NCBI RefSeq assembly: GCF_003945595.2
Contig: NW_024104452.1
Span: 744,001-808,000 of the forward strand
Direction of reading: 5' to 3'
Length of the DNA: 64,000 nucleotides
DNA from: Pipra filicauda
Taxonomy: Eukaryota > Chordata > Aves > Passeriformes > Pipridae
Below, one piece after another: positions 25,001 through 37,715 of this stretch. A program made the translations under genes and the position numbers. The notes under the pieces are model-generated. The model saw only the letters and a list, made by a program, of their open reading frames with translations. It did no database searches and was not told the DNA's origin. Position 1 is the stretch's first letter; every line of letters begins with the position of its first letter.

Positions 25001-28000
25001 CACAATTGTTTTCTAGTAGGTAGATAAAATTTATATTATTGACCAGTACATGATCTCCTTCATGGGGTCTGATTTAATTTCTTTTTCTTTTTTATAAACT
25101 TCATGCAATGAGTATTCTAAATCACATTATTATCTTGAAGATCAGCTAACCATTAAAAATTATATAAAAAAATGGATATAAAAAGAGGTTATGTCATGAA
25201 ACTCACCCCTGAAAGGGTTTTGTGTGACCATTCTGTGTCAGGACACTGAGGGCCTAGCACAGAACAAGAGGATGCTTATGACAACAGCTGCCTTTCACAT
25301 AGGCAGAAGTGTTGAAAAAATAAACATAATTTCATGAGAGACAGGTAGTATTCCTTATTTTTATTTATTGAAACCTGTCTGAGGAAGGAGCCTGACACTA
25401 CAACCATTAAATAAGTGACATTTAGGCCATGAAAGTTTGTAGTGAATGGTGATTTATAGAAATAGCATGAATATCGGTGGTTTATCAATGTATTAAACAA
25501 GAAAAGAATGTGGTAGTTTGGGGACATGTAAAAATAAAATATATAATTACAGAAGTGTTTATTACTCCAGTTATTATTGCAAGTTCCACATTCGTCATCC
25601 TTAAAAAACATCTTATTGAACTCACTCTCTGCCCTGGGAATTGGGTATGTGAGACCTTGTGTAAGAGGCATTTTCATGTTATAATCATTAAAAATAAAAC
25701 CATTAATTAAAGAGACAGTTTTTGTCATGTTAATATGTGTTGCTATCTTATCTTACCAAGCAATAGAGGGTATTCTTAATGGGAAACAAACCATATCAAC
25801 ATTATTTTTGTGGGATATCTTATTTTTGCTTATTTACTGTAGGTCTCCTGGAGATCATAATGTTGTTAGGTTTCTTTCATACTATGCATCATGTGGTGTA
25901 TAATAATCAGTTTAGCTTTGCTTCTACAGAGCATTAGACTAAATAGACACGTAGTTTAAGAATAGGAACAGAAAACAACATAGATATGCTCTCTTTCCAG
26001 CTTTTCCAAGATATATTTATTGTCTTACTTTTCATGAACTGCTGAAGTTTACGACAATCTGTAGTCTACAGTATACAGAGACCACTGTGGAAGAACTTCC
26101 AAGGAACCAGCTATTCCTAAACATACTTTTACACCTCTGTAATTTTTGTCTGTTTTTACTTTTGCGAACTGAGTTCAGCTATAGGAGTCTGAATTAAAAA
26201 CCAAGTTGACAGAACGTTATAAACAATGCTCAATTAAAATTCTGCTTCTTCATCATCTCAGACTCAGATACACTGATTTTATCTTTCTATTTTCCTAAAG
26301 GAACGTAAGGGCTTGCATGCTGTTTTTTTCCAAATAAGAAAGGAACCTCGAATGTTTCAGGTCTAGGGATCATTCCTGACATTTATAACTAAAACCTTAC
26401 CCAGTACAAAAGTCACCTGTGGAATCAAGAGTGGTTGTTGGAAAAACATCTGTCCTCTACTTGCAGCATCTCTGACCTTAACTAAAATTAAACACAACTG
26501 AAAAATACAGGCCTAATTTTCTCTAGATTGTTGGAGCTGAAGGCTGGCCTTCGAGGCAAAACTCTCCATTTCAGTGCTTTCTGCTGTACCCTCTCTTAAA
26601 TAATGTTCTTCTTTGGCAAATAAGATTCTAGTACAAGTTTTTCTCCTTTTCTCTAATTTTAGAGAAAGCCACCTGCTTCTCATAGGCTGCATTGGTCTGT
26701 ACTGGAACTGAATCATGAATTTCCTAAAGTAAAAATATTAAACAATTTTTGGGCTCTATTACTTCTCAGTATTCTCCAGGACTTTTTCAAGAATTCTCTC
26801 AAAGAAACAACTTGCCTTATAAGTCCTATAGCCATCTTCTTTTACAAGCTTCAACTTTTCTCACTTATAATCCAGAATTTTTATAAAACTAAATTTTACT
26901 GGGTAGTTATGCAGACATAAGTAGGGAAAAAAGCTCTATTTATATGGTTCTGTTTTGTGCAATTTGTAAACGTGAGCTAATATGGCTTGCTTTGCATGGG
27001 CAATTTTTCAAGTTTCTGTTGTACTTGATTTGCCATCTGTATTTATTCACACTCCAGTGTGTTCTCCCTCTAATTAGGCCATGGATAACAGAAAATGACT
27101 TGGAAAAAATGTGAGGGGAGAAAATGAATGGCAGGTGGAATATGATGCTCAGCTTAAAATTCATAAGAATTATTTTAAAAGCAAATTGGGATTATTGTGA
27201 ACATGTACTTAAAAACTGTACCTTATCTTAGAAATTCACTTGTCCCTGTTCTATATTATTGTCTTAAAATTAAACATCAAACAGTCTAAATTCCACACCT
27301 CTTTGCCGCTGTGATAGTTGAAGTGGCTCTCCATTGTGTAAATCACTTCAAAATTTGGCCTTATGCTTTTGCCATATGTTTTCAGAAGTTATGCTGATTT
27401 AAGATTGTGAAAAACCAAAGCTCTACTTATTTTGATAGCACTTCTCTGTGTGAATCTGATGGTTTGCATTTGCTTTTTATTTTTTAATAAGATGTGTAAG
27501 TAATTCTTGAAGTGTAAATGAATTTTTCCTTTCTCTTTCCACATGTACACACATTTATACACATTCATAGTTTTACATATACATCTGTACACATATACAA
27601 ACCAACCACAAACACACAGAATGGAATTGTTGGCTGCAATCATGTCATTATTTAGCAACTGAATATTCAAAGTATCTCTTTCAAAACTGACTGATGGCTA
27701 GTTAAAAAGTCATAAACATCAGTCTCCATCATTGCAATTCAGTTCTCCTTTGTATCAGAAGCAGAGCTTGTATACACTTACTGTTAAGCCCCACATAGAT
27801 CTATGTAATTTTTGATGTAAAAATCTTCTTGATCTTTAGTGCAACATAATATAGTTCAGGTGGATCTTAGTCAAATTGATTTACTAAAGAACTTGTTCTT
27901 TTTTTCCATATGGAGGTGCAGTATCTTTTAGAAAACCATCAGTGAAAACAGTTCAGAATTCATAGCAATGAATAACAGTAGAAATTTGATTAAGTAAAAA

Positions 28001-29089
28001 TCCAATAAATGTTTCTGATACAGAAGTCTTTTTGCATCCCTGCATATCCAGTGTTTGTCTCTTTGATGTAAAGGAAGAAAAAAAGCTCTTTCCAAGTCTG
28101 ACTGATCTGAGCTGTTAATGGTTACTTAGAGGATATGTGTTCAGGCAAAGCACAGCACTAATTGTAAACAGAACATACTTTTGGTTATTGCAGTTTATTT
28201 TGATATGCTTTCTCCAAACAGTATTTGCTCAGCCATCTCTTGCTCCACAAGATTTCCTACTGAAAGATAAATTGCATCCCCATAACAGACTCCTTTCTTG
28301 ATTTGAATTCCACAGAGAAACTAAATAACCTCTCTTTCTATTTTTAATGGAGCCAGCACACTTCACTATCTAGAATGAATAAAATCAGAGCCATGTAGTA
28401 GTGACACTGATAAACGATGGGGGTTTTTATCAGATTCTGCACTGTAAATTAAACTACCATTATTTCTGCAATCTTTTATTTATTAAAGTTATATAAAAGT
28501 ACTGTCTGAACAGTTAAACTGTTAATGATCACTAAGTAGCATGGTAATGAATTTATTCAATTTCTTTCTGGCCCTTTGGAGATCTCCCATTACATTAACT
28601 AAAGTCTCTATGAACTGGCTTTCCTCAGCCCCTACCTGTTGCTCCTACTAAATATGTCCTGTGAAATGTAGGTGTTAATTTGCATTCGTATAAGTGTGAA
28701 GTGGGTTCTGAGGTTTCTATACCATTTGTTCTCAAACCTTATTAAGACCTGCAGTACTTACTGAGGACTATGAATAGGTAAAATCTTGTAGTTTCTAGTT
28801 TGAGCTCAAAGGTTACAAAGTTTTTTTCAAAAGTGTGGATGTTTGACCATATTTTTCTAGCTGTTGATGACGTACAGAAATTTCTTTACCTTGTGAAGAA
28901 AATTATGTTCACCTTGTATTCTGTGCATATAAATTTTATGCTTGATATTTGGCTTGAATATATGATTAAAAAAAAAAAAGAAAATTTTTAGAATAGAAAC
29001 TGGTTGTTTTTTTACTTAGAATGACTGCTTTACTTTTCCATAGTGGTATATTCTTTGGGCTTTTTTTCTCTTTTACCTGTTGAGTCCAT
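22002..29089. other. unique AT-rich non-coding DNA
   Basis: No gene was recognised. Low-complexity items include an A18 run at 22167-22184, A-runs near 22387 and 23408, and a TTA-rich patch at 24860-24910. The segment 24640-24860 has raised GC, an AATAAA at about 24792 and a GT-rich stretch after it, so it could be a diverged LTR end or a cryptic poly(A) site, but I cannot assign it. The 150-codon minus frame at 25276-25728 is discussed under rejected items. Confidence 0.5.
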
Positions 29090-29340
29090 TGACTGCTTTA
29101 TAGCAAACGTTGTCAGTTTGCTGCTTGAAGTTTTACACTGGTTATAGCCTGCTGAACGTCATTAGCATTTGCTTCTGAATCCTGCGGATATACAACGCAG
29201 ATGTGTCTAAAGTGCTCTAAAAGCTTATATGAAGGAGTTCCAAATGGAAATTGAGACTAATTCTTCTTGCACTTACTTTGTGTAGGCCTTAGAAAGTTTC
29301 ATGTACATAAATTGACATTAGCATACTAAATTTTAGAATA
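29090..29340. other. candidate conserved non-coding block (unverified)
   Basis: Non-repetitive, mixed-composition sequence that keeps several CpGs (aacgtt, gaacgtc, tgcggatatacaacgca) in an otherwise CpG-poor background. That pattern is what a constrained enhancer-like element can look like, but nothing in a single sequence proves constraint. Confidence 0.2.
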
Positions 29341-32300
29341 TTTTTCATAGTATTTCATATCGACTGTTTTACACGTAGTTTGATGAGCTTTAGGAGATGA
29401 AGGTCTACAAATTAAGCCCATGTTTGCTCTCTGGGAGAAGAGGAGAGAAAGGAATAAGAAATGGCCTAGTTTCATTTTCCTGAAGCTACAAAGCTAGTTG
29501 ATAGCAAAACTGAGATTAATATTTCCCCAGTGCAGGGCTGTCCAGAAAGCCTCTTTAAATCATGTTGCTGCTTAGTATCTTAATTTTAAACATCTATTCA
29601 AAACCTTTCAAAAAAAATCCAAGGCTAGTAACTATTTCCTATCAGCTCTGTTGATACTTTACACTTTAAATTAATAAATTAATATACCATTACTGGAAAA
29701 CATTCCCTTTTGAGGCAGGAAAAAATAGTCGCATCTTTTCTAATCCAGATATTTAAAATAAAAAGAAAAAAAGGAAAAAATGTATTAACTCAAAATTAAA
29801 CTACTTTATGAGGATGCTTATTGATAATTACATAAGTCGTAGGAGTGATATATAGGTATTATACCTATAAATACATGTAGGACACTGGATTTTCTTTCCT
29901 ACTAGTGTCTGATTCAGGTATAAAAGTCAAAGGTTCTTTCCTATCAGTTTGTCATACTCAAACAAGTAATTCTGATCCATCTTTTCTGAGTACCTCCTTT
30001 GTCTAATATGTGTATGGTAAACCTTCTAATAGCTATGTAAGATTTATTTTTCAGAAAAAGAGCAGAACAATCCAAAATCATCTATAATGCATATACAGAA
30101 ATGGTATGAAAAATTATTTCAAGAGAAGATCGGAAAAAATTAATGAGATATAGAAAAAATGAGTCTGTGTAGACAATAATGTAGTATTTCTCATACTTTT
30201 TTCCTTGTCAAGGAGGATTCAAGGCAAAGTGTTAAGGTCATAATCATATCAGTTATTGAGCTGAAAATACTGGAAAATTTGACTTTACTTTTTACAACCA
30301 CAGAATGAAAAGAACACCTTTGTTTCCTTTGTTATGGGTTTCCTGCAAGTTGTTTTATTCATGTGCACTCAACCTCATTTGTGATCTATATAGAATTACA
30401 GCATGACATTTTTTACACACAGGCTTGTTTCATATACCATAAGACAGATGATAAATTGGTATTAAAAAATGGCTCTCTGTCCTGTAAAATAAATATGAAA
30501 CACAGAGTTTTCTGGATGGGTAAAGTAATCAGAATTCTTCAATACATGATCTAACTTATATAGGAATTAATTTCATGACCAGAATAATCTAAACACTACT
30601 GAAATCATCAGAACATAGGGAGAAGATCGGGTAATGCCCATTGAAAAAGATATCATGCACTTGAAGATAGCTGGGGTTATATTCCAAGACAACAGTAATA
30701 TAAAATCTACCACCTTGGGTGTGTTCCAAAGCTGTCTGGATATGGTCCCAGGCAACTGATTGTAGGTGGAAGGAGAACTTTTTGGAGTCTCTTGCATTTT
30801 TGCTAGTACACATTTAAAAAACAGGACAGAATTTATTGAAGTTATTGGAGTTTTGTCTTCTGTGTTTGTTCTACAGTCTTGTGCTTAACAACAACTTTGT
30901 AATCCAATTGTGTTGTCCATACTTTGAAAGCCTTTGTCTTCAACCTCTTTGCACCTCCCTCCCACCAGGAGTGGAAGTGATCATCTGGGCAATAGGAATG
31001 TGGTCCTACAGCATTCAGCACTGAACACTTTTTTGTACTGCAGCTTTAAGCGAACTAATTTCAGTGTGCTTATAGAAGCAGGCTAAATTTTCTGCAAAAG
31101 ATTACATTGTCTGCCTTTTTTTAATTGCTCTGTATTCTTTTCTCACTATATCTGTTTCTCTTGAAGCTCTGATTCATAAAAGTTCTTGCATGTCCCGTCA
31201 GAATCAGTTTATTGCATTTCAGATGTACATTCAGCTTGAAACTACAACGCATATGTGTTTATTATAAAGATAGAAATAGATGTTTAAGGCTGCTATCACA
31301 ATCAGTTGAGTAAAGACAGTTGTGTGGTGACTATTTGAAATCGTCATCTCTCAGTCCTACCAAACATCTGAAAACCGAGATATTTCTTGATATGCTCAGT
31401 GCCACTATCTTTACTTCCCTTAAGAACAAATCGAAAACATAAATATATTCAAGGATTTAAAAGTTAAACAAAAATGTGGGCCTTTTAGAATTTTGATGGT
31501 GCAATGGAGACCTAAACGTGCAAATAACTTCAACAGGAAAAAAAAGTTGAGCCTTTGGAGTTTGCTTTACGTAAGAATTTAGTGTTTGATTCTTGCAGTG
31601 GATAAAGTAGCCTGCAATATGGGCATAACTTCCCACGAGGATAGTAGTGTCCTTTGAAAACTTGCTTTGGGTGAGGGGATCACTCTAGTTCTCATTCCAC
31701 ATCAGGCAAGTGCATTTCTGTGACTGACTCTTCTTGTGCTTTTGCCTCAGCTTTAGGACTTCTTTTAGGACTTTAACTTCTCACCAAAGCCAAAAGAAAA
31801 GTCAAGCAGCTCAGGGTCTTAAGGTTACTCTTCTATTGTCCGAAATGGCTGTTTCTTGCAGTTGTGCTTGAGTCAAAGGCACACCCAAACCAGATCATCC
31901 CTGTGTGGCTGATATGGTCCCTGAAAATAGAACTGAAGTGAAGGTCATATTCCTGCTGAAGGCTTGAGTGTCTATACCTGCAGATCTCTGCCTGTGTCTA
32001 GCTGCAAAGAGATAAAAAAGCAGACAGTGATTAGGGTGATTAGGTAATACAGGGTCAAATTCAACTGAAGCATTAAGTTGACAAAATAGTGTGATTGTGA
32101 GGATGACGATGATGTCCATCACTGTATTGGGGATTTCATCTTGCATGTGAAAGACCGTGAAAATTAATATTTTATTAGAGCTAAAATATATGTGTCTGAT
32201 GAGAAGTTTTCTCCTACTAATGAAAGAAAAGGGGAGTATATACTACCCCATGAAAATTTCTATAAAAATTTCTTGGCATCTTACATTTGAGCAACTGAAT

Positions 32301-35300
32301 TTTAGAAATTATTCACTTTTGTGGTAAATGAATGCAATTATTCCATATTTCTTAATTTTCTGTGGAAAAAATAATCAAGTATTTTTTTCTGTGATGCTAT
32401 CTCATCAGTCAGGCAAAACTTTGCTATGATACAAAATATGTTACATTCCTATTTTTTTTCTTGAGTGTTGCTCATACTCCTATCTTAAAAATCTAGACCT
32501 CACAGAAGAGGCTTTGTGCATTACAAACAATATAAAAATGAACCAATTTCCTTCACTTTTTTTATACGGCTTCTGTAATTATGGATATAAACAAACGACT
32601 CCTCAAACATAGTTATTTTTCTCTTTAATATTCAAACTATAACTCAAATAATTTGTATAGATTACTTTTTCATCACTTTCCATTTGTATTTAGAGAGTTG
32701 TTGCTGTGTATGTTTTATAGATGAGAACTAGCTTTTATCTTCAACCAAAGTCCATAAGACTCTACAACAACTGAGCAGAACCATTCAATGATGTGGAATT
32801 ATATAGTAAAATACTACCTGTCTGAGGCAGGATCTTCTTCCTGTCTTAAAAAGGATGCTTTGCTTCTTAAAGGCCTATTACAAAGACCTGATATGTTCAT
32901 CTTCAACCATAAATGTTACTGGGGAAGCAAATCTTGTAAAGGTGCTCTCTTTTGGTTTGGAGTCACACTCCCTAAAAATATTAACAGTGTTGTGGGGATT
33001 ATCTCTGAGTACACACAGGGCAGTGATAGTTCATTCCCTACACCTTGTCAGCTTTAGTCTTTAGGACATTAATAAAGGTATCAAAGGTCATATTGATAGT
33101 TTCAGTCTGTACTTAATAAGTATAATTATCTCTACAAATCCAGGTGTGGACCCTGAGGGAAAGATTAATTTAATGGTAGCAGTATAGGTACCTGAGAGGG
33201 TAAATCCACTGGGTTAATCTCTTCTTTGCTTGTAGGCAAGGCCTGTGATTTCTACATAGCTCATTTTTTCCTTGGCTCACCTTGTCACCATTCACAATTC
33301 ATCATAATAACTTACTTCCTTTACAGCTTCTTCCAGTGTGACTGACTTTTCCATTCTTATGTAGATCGTGAACTGATATCAAAACTATTCATAAGAAAAA
33401 GAGAAAAATATATACTTTTTCTCTAAGAACCTTTCTATCAAAACAATGGCATATCAACTTTATCACAGCGAAACCGAAACTTCCGCAATTATGGAATTTT
33501 AAGGCAAATGATGCTTGAGGAATATAATCATACATCACACTACAAATATCAATAAATTACTGAAAGTACTATAAGCCTCATTATGGCTTTTTGTTATTCT
33601 AGAATAAAAAAAAAATTCTGGAAAAATCAGAGGAATAATTGTGTGCTGGGAGGAAATACAGTAGTTGCTGGAGGTGTCAAGCAATGTGTTCATCTACACT
33701 GCATTCTTCATTTTTAATTTGACAGAAATTACTGAAATTACATGATAGAAGCATGATACACAATTTTAAGCAATATATAATTTCTTATGTTAATATGATG
33801 CTGCAAAGGTATGCTGATTAGAGATGTATCAGTTATTTATTTCATATTGCTTTTCCAGCCTTTGAAATAGAACCTCAAAGCCTAGACATGGAATAAGGTA
33901 AGAACAGCAAAGAAATTCGTGCTTATTAGGCTCCCTTAGATAAAAAGCAGTCTTTAATCAGAATTCTTGTAATTTCTTTTCAGTTGTGCCTGATGTACTA
34001 ATTCCTGGAAACCCAGGATGTAAACTTTCTCTTCTGATTCATAAACAGGAGTCAATCTTTTTAACTTTGAGAAAGACTTAGACTTAGTTTGGAATTGACT
34101 AAACTTTCTTAAAAGCCCAGCAGTCAAACTCAAGCAGTCTTGAATTACATCATGTTAATTGCTCTAGGGAAGCAATAGTAATATTCAGAATCTTCACCTC
34201 GTAGACTGTCTTTCACAATATCAACTTATTTTTGTCTGTTGCTGCTTCCTATTTTCTTCCAATAGCAACAGAGAAGAAAAGGGCTTTTTTTTTTTTTTAA
34301 CTAATAACACTGAAGCCCAGAAATCTTGAGATAATATTAAATTATGTAAATATACAATTAAAAAAATAACTCTTGTAAGACAGTCTTCCAAGCAATTAAT
34401 TGAACAAAGATTCAAAGTTGTTCAAAGTACAATCTGACTTTTTTCTATGAAAGTTACACTCTAATTAGTTTTTCATATGGGTAAGAGATACAAGGGATTG
34501 TCTGTTCTCAAATATTGCATGTTTTAATGTTATTTCTGGTAAACAAGAGCTAACTTAGGGAACTAGAAATATTCACCAATTTCATTTAAGACTGTATATG
34601 GTTGCTCTGGCTTTATAAAAACTAAAAATTATTAGATATTTAGACTTTATTGTTGTTTTAGGGACAAAAAGTGTCAGCCTTTTTATTTGAGAGCAGGTAG
34701 TCTAAAAAGATCTCTTTGGAAGTTTTTTCCTTCTCTACAGAAAGGAAATTACGACTTAACTGTCCTAAAATGAATGAAAACTCTCTAGAGTAAAAAGTGG
34801 TTTTTCGCAGATTAAAATTCAAACTCTGCTTTCTGTATGAGTACAGGTTGAAATGTCAGTTCAGCAAGTATATGTTATATTTGGTTAAACCTATGGTCAG
34901 AAGAATTCCTTTCACCTCAGTGAAATGTTAAATTATTATTTTACTTTATACTACGATCATTTTCCCACTTCTTAATATCAGAAGCCAGAATTGACATATG
35001 AAGTCTTCAGTGACAGTAAAAAGTGTGTTTAATAGTTCAGTGTAGTAGTTAATAAATATGCAGATTATTTTTTTTTTATTATTCTTTGGACACTCCATTA
35101 CATTTTAACAATTCCAAGCTAACCACATTTACAGTGAATCAATAACTCTTTCTCAGATGGGAAAAATGAATGCACTGTGGGTGTTTTTATCAGTGTAAGT
35201 GTGATCAATATCTTTATTCATGTGGTTTTTGCCAGTGGAAATGTGTTTCAATTTGTGAATATAAATCCATCCTCTAGCATGCTTGTGAAATGCCAATTGA

Positions 35301-35681
35301 TTTTGGAGAAGGAAACACATGGGTATAAATATAAGTATAATTGATCTGTAATGTAGATATGTATCTCCAACAGTAAGTAATATGGTTGTACTCATGCCAG
35401 TGTTTGGTGCATGAATATTCTCCCAGTGCAGCACTGAGTAGACAGAAGTTGATTTAGCTATAGGTATGTTTACATTTTAGAAAGCTATATGTGGAAGTCA
35501 AAGCCATATAATTAATTCCCAAATTGGTTTTCGAGCTCTGAATCATTGCTACCAGCTGTAGTAGCACTGCACTTATAAATTATGAACACCAGAATACATA
35601 AAGGCTAAAGAAAACCCTTGGCGAGATGTTAAGATATGTCTTTGTAAGTCAATGATTACAAGTCTACCTCTTTCACATTAC
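29341..35681. other. unique AT-rich non-coding DNA
   Basis: No gene was recognised. A possible CR1 scrap lies at 30690-30790 (listed separately). Another CpG-retaining patch is at 33430-33540 (cacagcgaaaccgaaacttccgc). A T/A-rich microtract is at 35065-35085. The remainder has no recognisable structure. Confidence 0.55.
30690..30790 (+). mobile_element. possible old CR1 3' fragment
   Basis: The words 'gtgttccaaagctgtctgga' and 'atggtcccaggcaactg', followed by 'gtaggtgg', match in order the sense CR1 terminal region (gtgttcaaaagc...tggacatggtcctgggcaac...gtaggtgg). Only about 100 bp is left and the tail is missing. A RepeatMasker hit would confirm it. Confidence 0.45.
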
Positions 35682-35774
35682 CTTGGTGTAGTGGTTTGAA
35701 CCAGGTTTTCCCCCTGAAGCTAAGAAAGCGGTAACCCCCAGGGGGTGGTAATCCTGGAAGTTTTGAAGTTTTAG

Positions 35775-35801
35775 CCAATGAATGCTTCTGCGAAATATAA
35801 A
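35775..35801 (+). promoter_or_regulatory. predicted LTR promoter: CCAAT and TATA boxes
   Basis: CCAAT at 35775-35779 and TATAAA at 35796-35801, about 110 bases into the LTR. This implies a very short U3 and a start site near 35825. Confidence 0.45.
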
Positions 35802-36336
35802 CATATCACAAGCAAACGGAAGAGAAGTAGTTGTAGTTGGGTGAAGAAGCGGTAGCCACGTTCTGACACCACGAAGAAAGGGGCTCTGAGCCCCTTGGGG
35901 CCTCTGGGGCCCCCCAGCCCCTGGCTGGGGGGTGGCTGCGGGGACTTGGAACAGTGTGAGGCTGGACTAAGTGCCTGCAGCTCAAAGCAAAAAAGTTTTC
36001 TCCACCGTGAGTGAGCAGAGACAGCAGCGGCAGAAGCAGCATCCAGAAGCGATGGCAGAGAGCCAAAAAAAGATAAGAAGTGGCAGAGGCATTACAGCCA
36101 AGCAGGAGAGACACAGTGTTGTCCGAAAAAGAAGCTAGCAGCAGCCAAAAGAGAGAACTGAGTTCTACAGAGAGGAAGTTTGAAGTCTCAAACTTTCTTT
36201 GAGATCCCTCCAAAATGGAGGGGGGTGGACTCTTACTGATTAGAAGTCCTAAATGGAATAAAGGAGCTAAGAAACTTGGTTGTCCTGAGAGCTCAGCCAG
36301 GACAGTGTGTGGAGGTTGACCTTGGGACCCTCCCTT

Positions 36337-36363
36337 GCTGCAAGCTACAAAGAAGCTTGCAGC
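36337..36363. repeat. 10-bp perfect stem-loop inside the LTR
   Basis: gctgcaagct (36337-36346) pairs with agcttgcagc (36354-36363) around a 7-base loop. It lies in the predicted transcribed part of the LTR, so an RNA hairpin is plausible. Its function is unknown. Confidence 0.85.
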
Positions 36364-36908
36364 CATCTTGAGGCAGGGCACAGAAGGTCTGCAAGGGGCT
36401 TGAGTCCCCTGAAGATACCAGACCGTCACGAAGACCCCCTGTGCTCATGGTATGACCGTGGTGGAACGACCTTTGTCTGGGGTGAATGTAGCCCACGGAA
36501 GACCCCCTTGCCTGCGTCAAGGGGCCGAGGGGGCTTGGATACCCCCCCCTCGTGAGTGCTGGCAGAGATCCAGCTATCAGCTGCTGCATGTGAAGAAGAC
36601 AGACTGCTGCCGTAGAGAAACTGCTCAGAGACTAGAAGGGATCTGTCCTTCTTCCCTCCTGGACTTTTATTTGGAGGGGAGAAGAGATCTGATCCATTGT
36701 AAACACTTATGTCATGGTAGAGATAGTTGAAATCGTGTGCATAATGTATTATAATATTTATTTGTATAGTCATTGTAATATATTCCCTTTCCCCCACTTT
36801 GAGTCTGGTGTTTTGTCTGGAAAAAATCATCCCACATTAGGTTGAGATGTGAGAGGGGGCTTAGACTAAGGAATTAGATTTTTGGAGGTCTCAAACCACA
36901 ACACTTGG

Positions 36909-37353
36909 TTTCAACAGGTACTGGTTATAACATAGCTCACCTCTTCAGAAATGTCCTCATAAATAATCCATGCTAAAGTATGCTCCAGCTAAAATTTTGT
37001 ATTCATACAGCGTGGAAAGCTGATTTGCAACACACATATATAAAATCATGGAACACTTTCAGTCCTAGTAAATTAAAAAACTGTGTTTGTTCATTATAAA
37101 TACCTAATTTCTATAAAACTTAAGTATTCCTTAATTTTCACTTGAAATCTCATTATTTATTACGAACTGAAGGTATGTGTGGAAGGAGTCATTGCTGTTA
37201 GATGTAGAATAAATGATATCTGCAAATTTTTGATCACTGCTTTTTGTGTCAATTTTCTCCACCAATGTAGCAACAAGTTACTGGGTGTTTAATGATGAAT
37301 TAACTTTTATAGCTTACAAGTCCACTGCTGTACCACAGAATTGTTTTTTTCTC
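36909..37353. other. unique AT-rich spacer
   Basis: Nothing recognised between the solo LTR and the CR1. Confidence 0.6.
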
Positions 37354-37715
37354 AATAGAATTATAGAATAATTCAGGTTGCAAAAGATCCTTAATATTAT
37401 CAGGTCCAGCCACTAACCCAGCTCTGCCAAGTCCACCACTAAGCCATGTCCCTAAGTGCTACATTTACACATCTTTAAAACACCTCCAGGGATGGTGGCT
37501 CCACCACTTCCCTGGGCAGCCTGTTCCAACGTTTGATAACCCTTTCAGTGAAGAAATTTTTCTGAATATTCAATCTAAATCTCCTCTGGCACAATTTAAG
37601 GCCATTTTCTCTTGCTCTATCTCTTGTTATCTGGGAAAAGAGCCTGACCCCCACCTGGCTGCAACCTCCTTTCAGATAGTGTTAAGGTCCCCCCTTATCC
37701 CTTCTGGGATAAGTA
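37354..37715 (-). mobile_element. CR1 LINE 3' end, antisense
   Basis: Starts with a worn CR1 tail in reverse (agaattatagaataattcag) and continues through 'gggatggtggctccaccact', 'ctgggcagcctgttccaacg', 'caatctaaatctcc' and 'gagcctgacccccacctggc', all typical antisense CR1 3' blocks in the right order. It is truncated near 37715. The tail belongs to the TAGAATTA/TAGAATCAT type. Confidence 0.88.

Larger units (their letters stand above)
35682..36908 (+). mobile_element. complete solo LTR with CTTGG target-site duplication (ERVL-type)
   Basis: The LTR spans 35687-36903 (1217 bp). It begins TGTAGTGGTTTGA and ends TCAAACCACAACA, imperfect inverted ends with the required TG...CA. The host word cttgg stands directly on both sides (35682-35686 and 36904-36908), a perfect 5-bp duplication. 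A 5-bp duplication and this end sequence fit class III (ERVL-like) or other 5-bp-duplicating avian ERVs. Orientation is taken from a CCAAT box (35775-35779) and TATAAA (35796-35801) near the left end, with AATAAA at 36257-36262. No gag, pol or env is present, so the provirus was lost by LTR-LTR recombination. The whole element is GC-rich against its surroundings, and the long frames in it (for example 35806-36429 on the minus strand) are by-products of that composition. Exact flanks argue for a fairly recent insertion. Confidence 0.9.

Noticed and set aside
25276..25728. 150-codon minus-strand open frame
   Set aside because: It is long for AT-rich DNA, but the composition is F, Y, N, K and I-rich as in chance frames. 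There is no domain, and a 77-codon frame overlaps it on the other strand. Worth a blastp check only.
29455..29560. Another MIR-like remnant ('ctacaaagctagttgatagc')
   Set aside because: Only a short stretch is similar and the flanking blocks are missing. Too weak to annotate.
35806..36429. 207-codon minus-strand open frame
   Set aside because: It lies wholly inside the GC-rich solo LTR and antisense to it. Stop codons are scarce in such composition, and overlapping long frames occur in other phases too.
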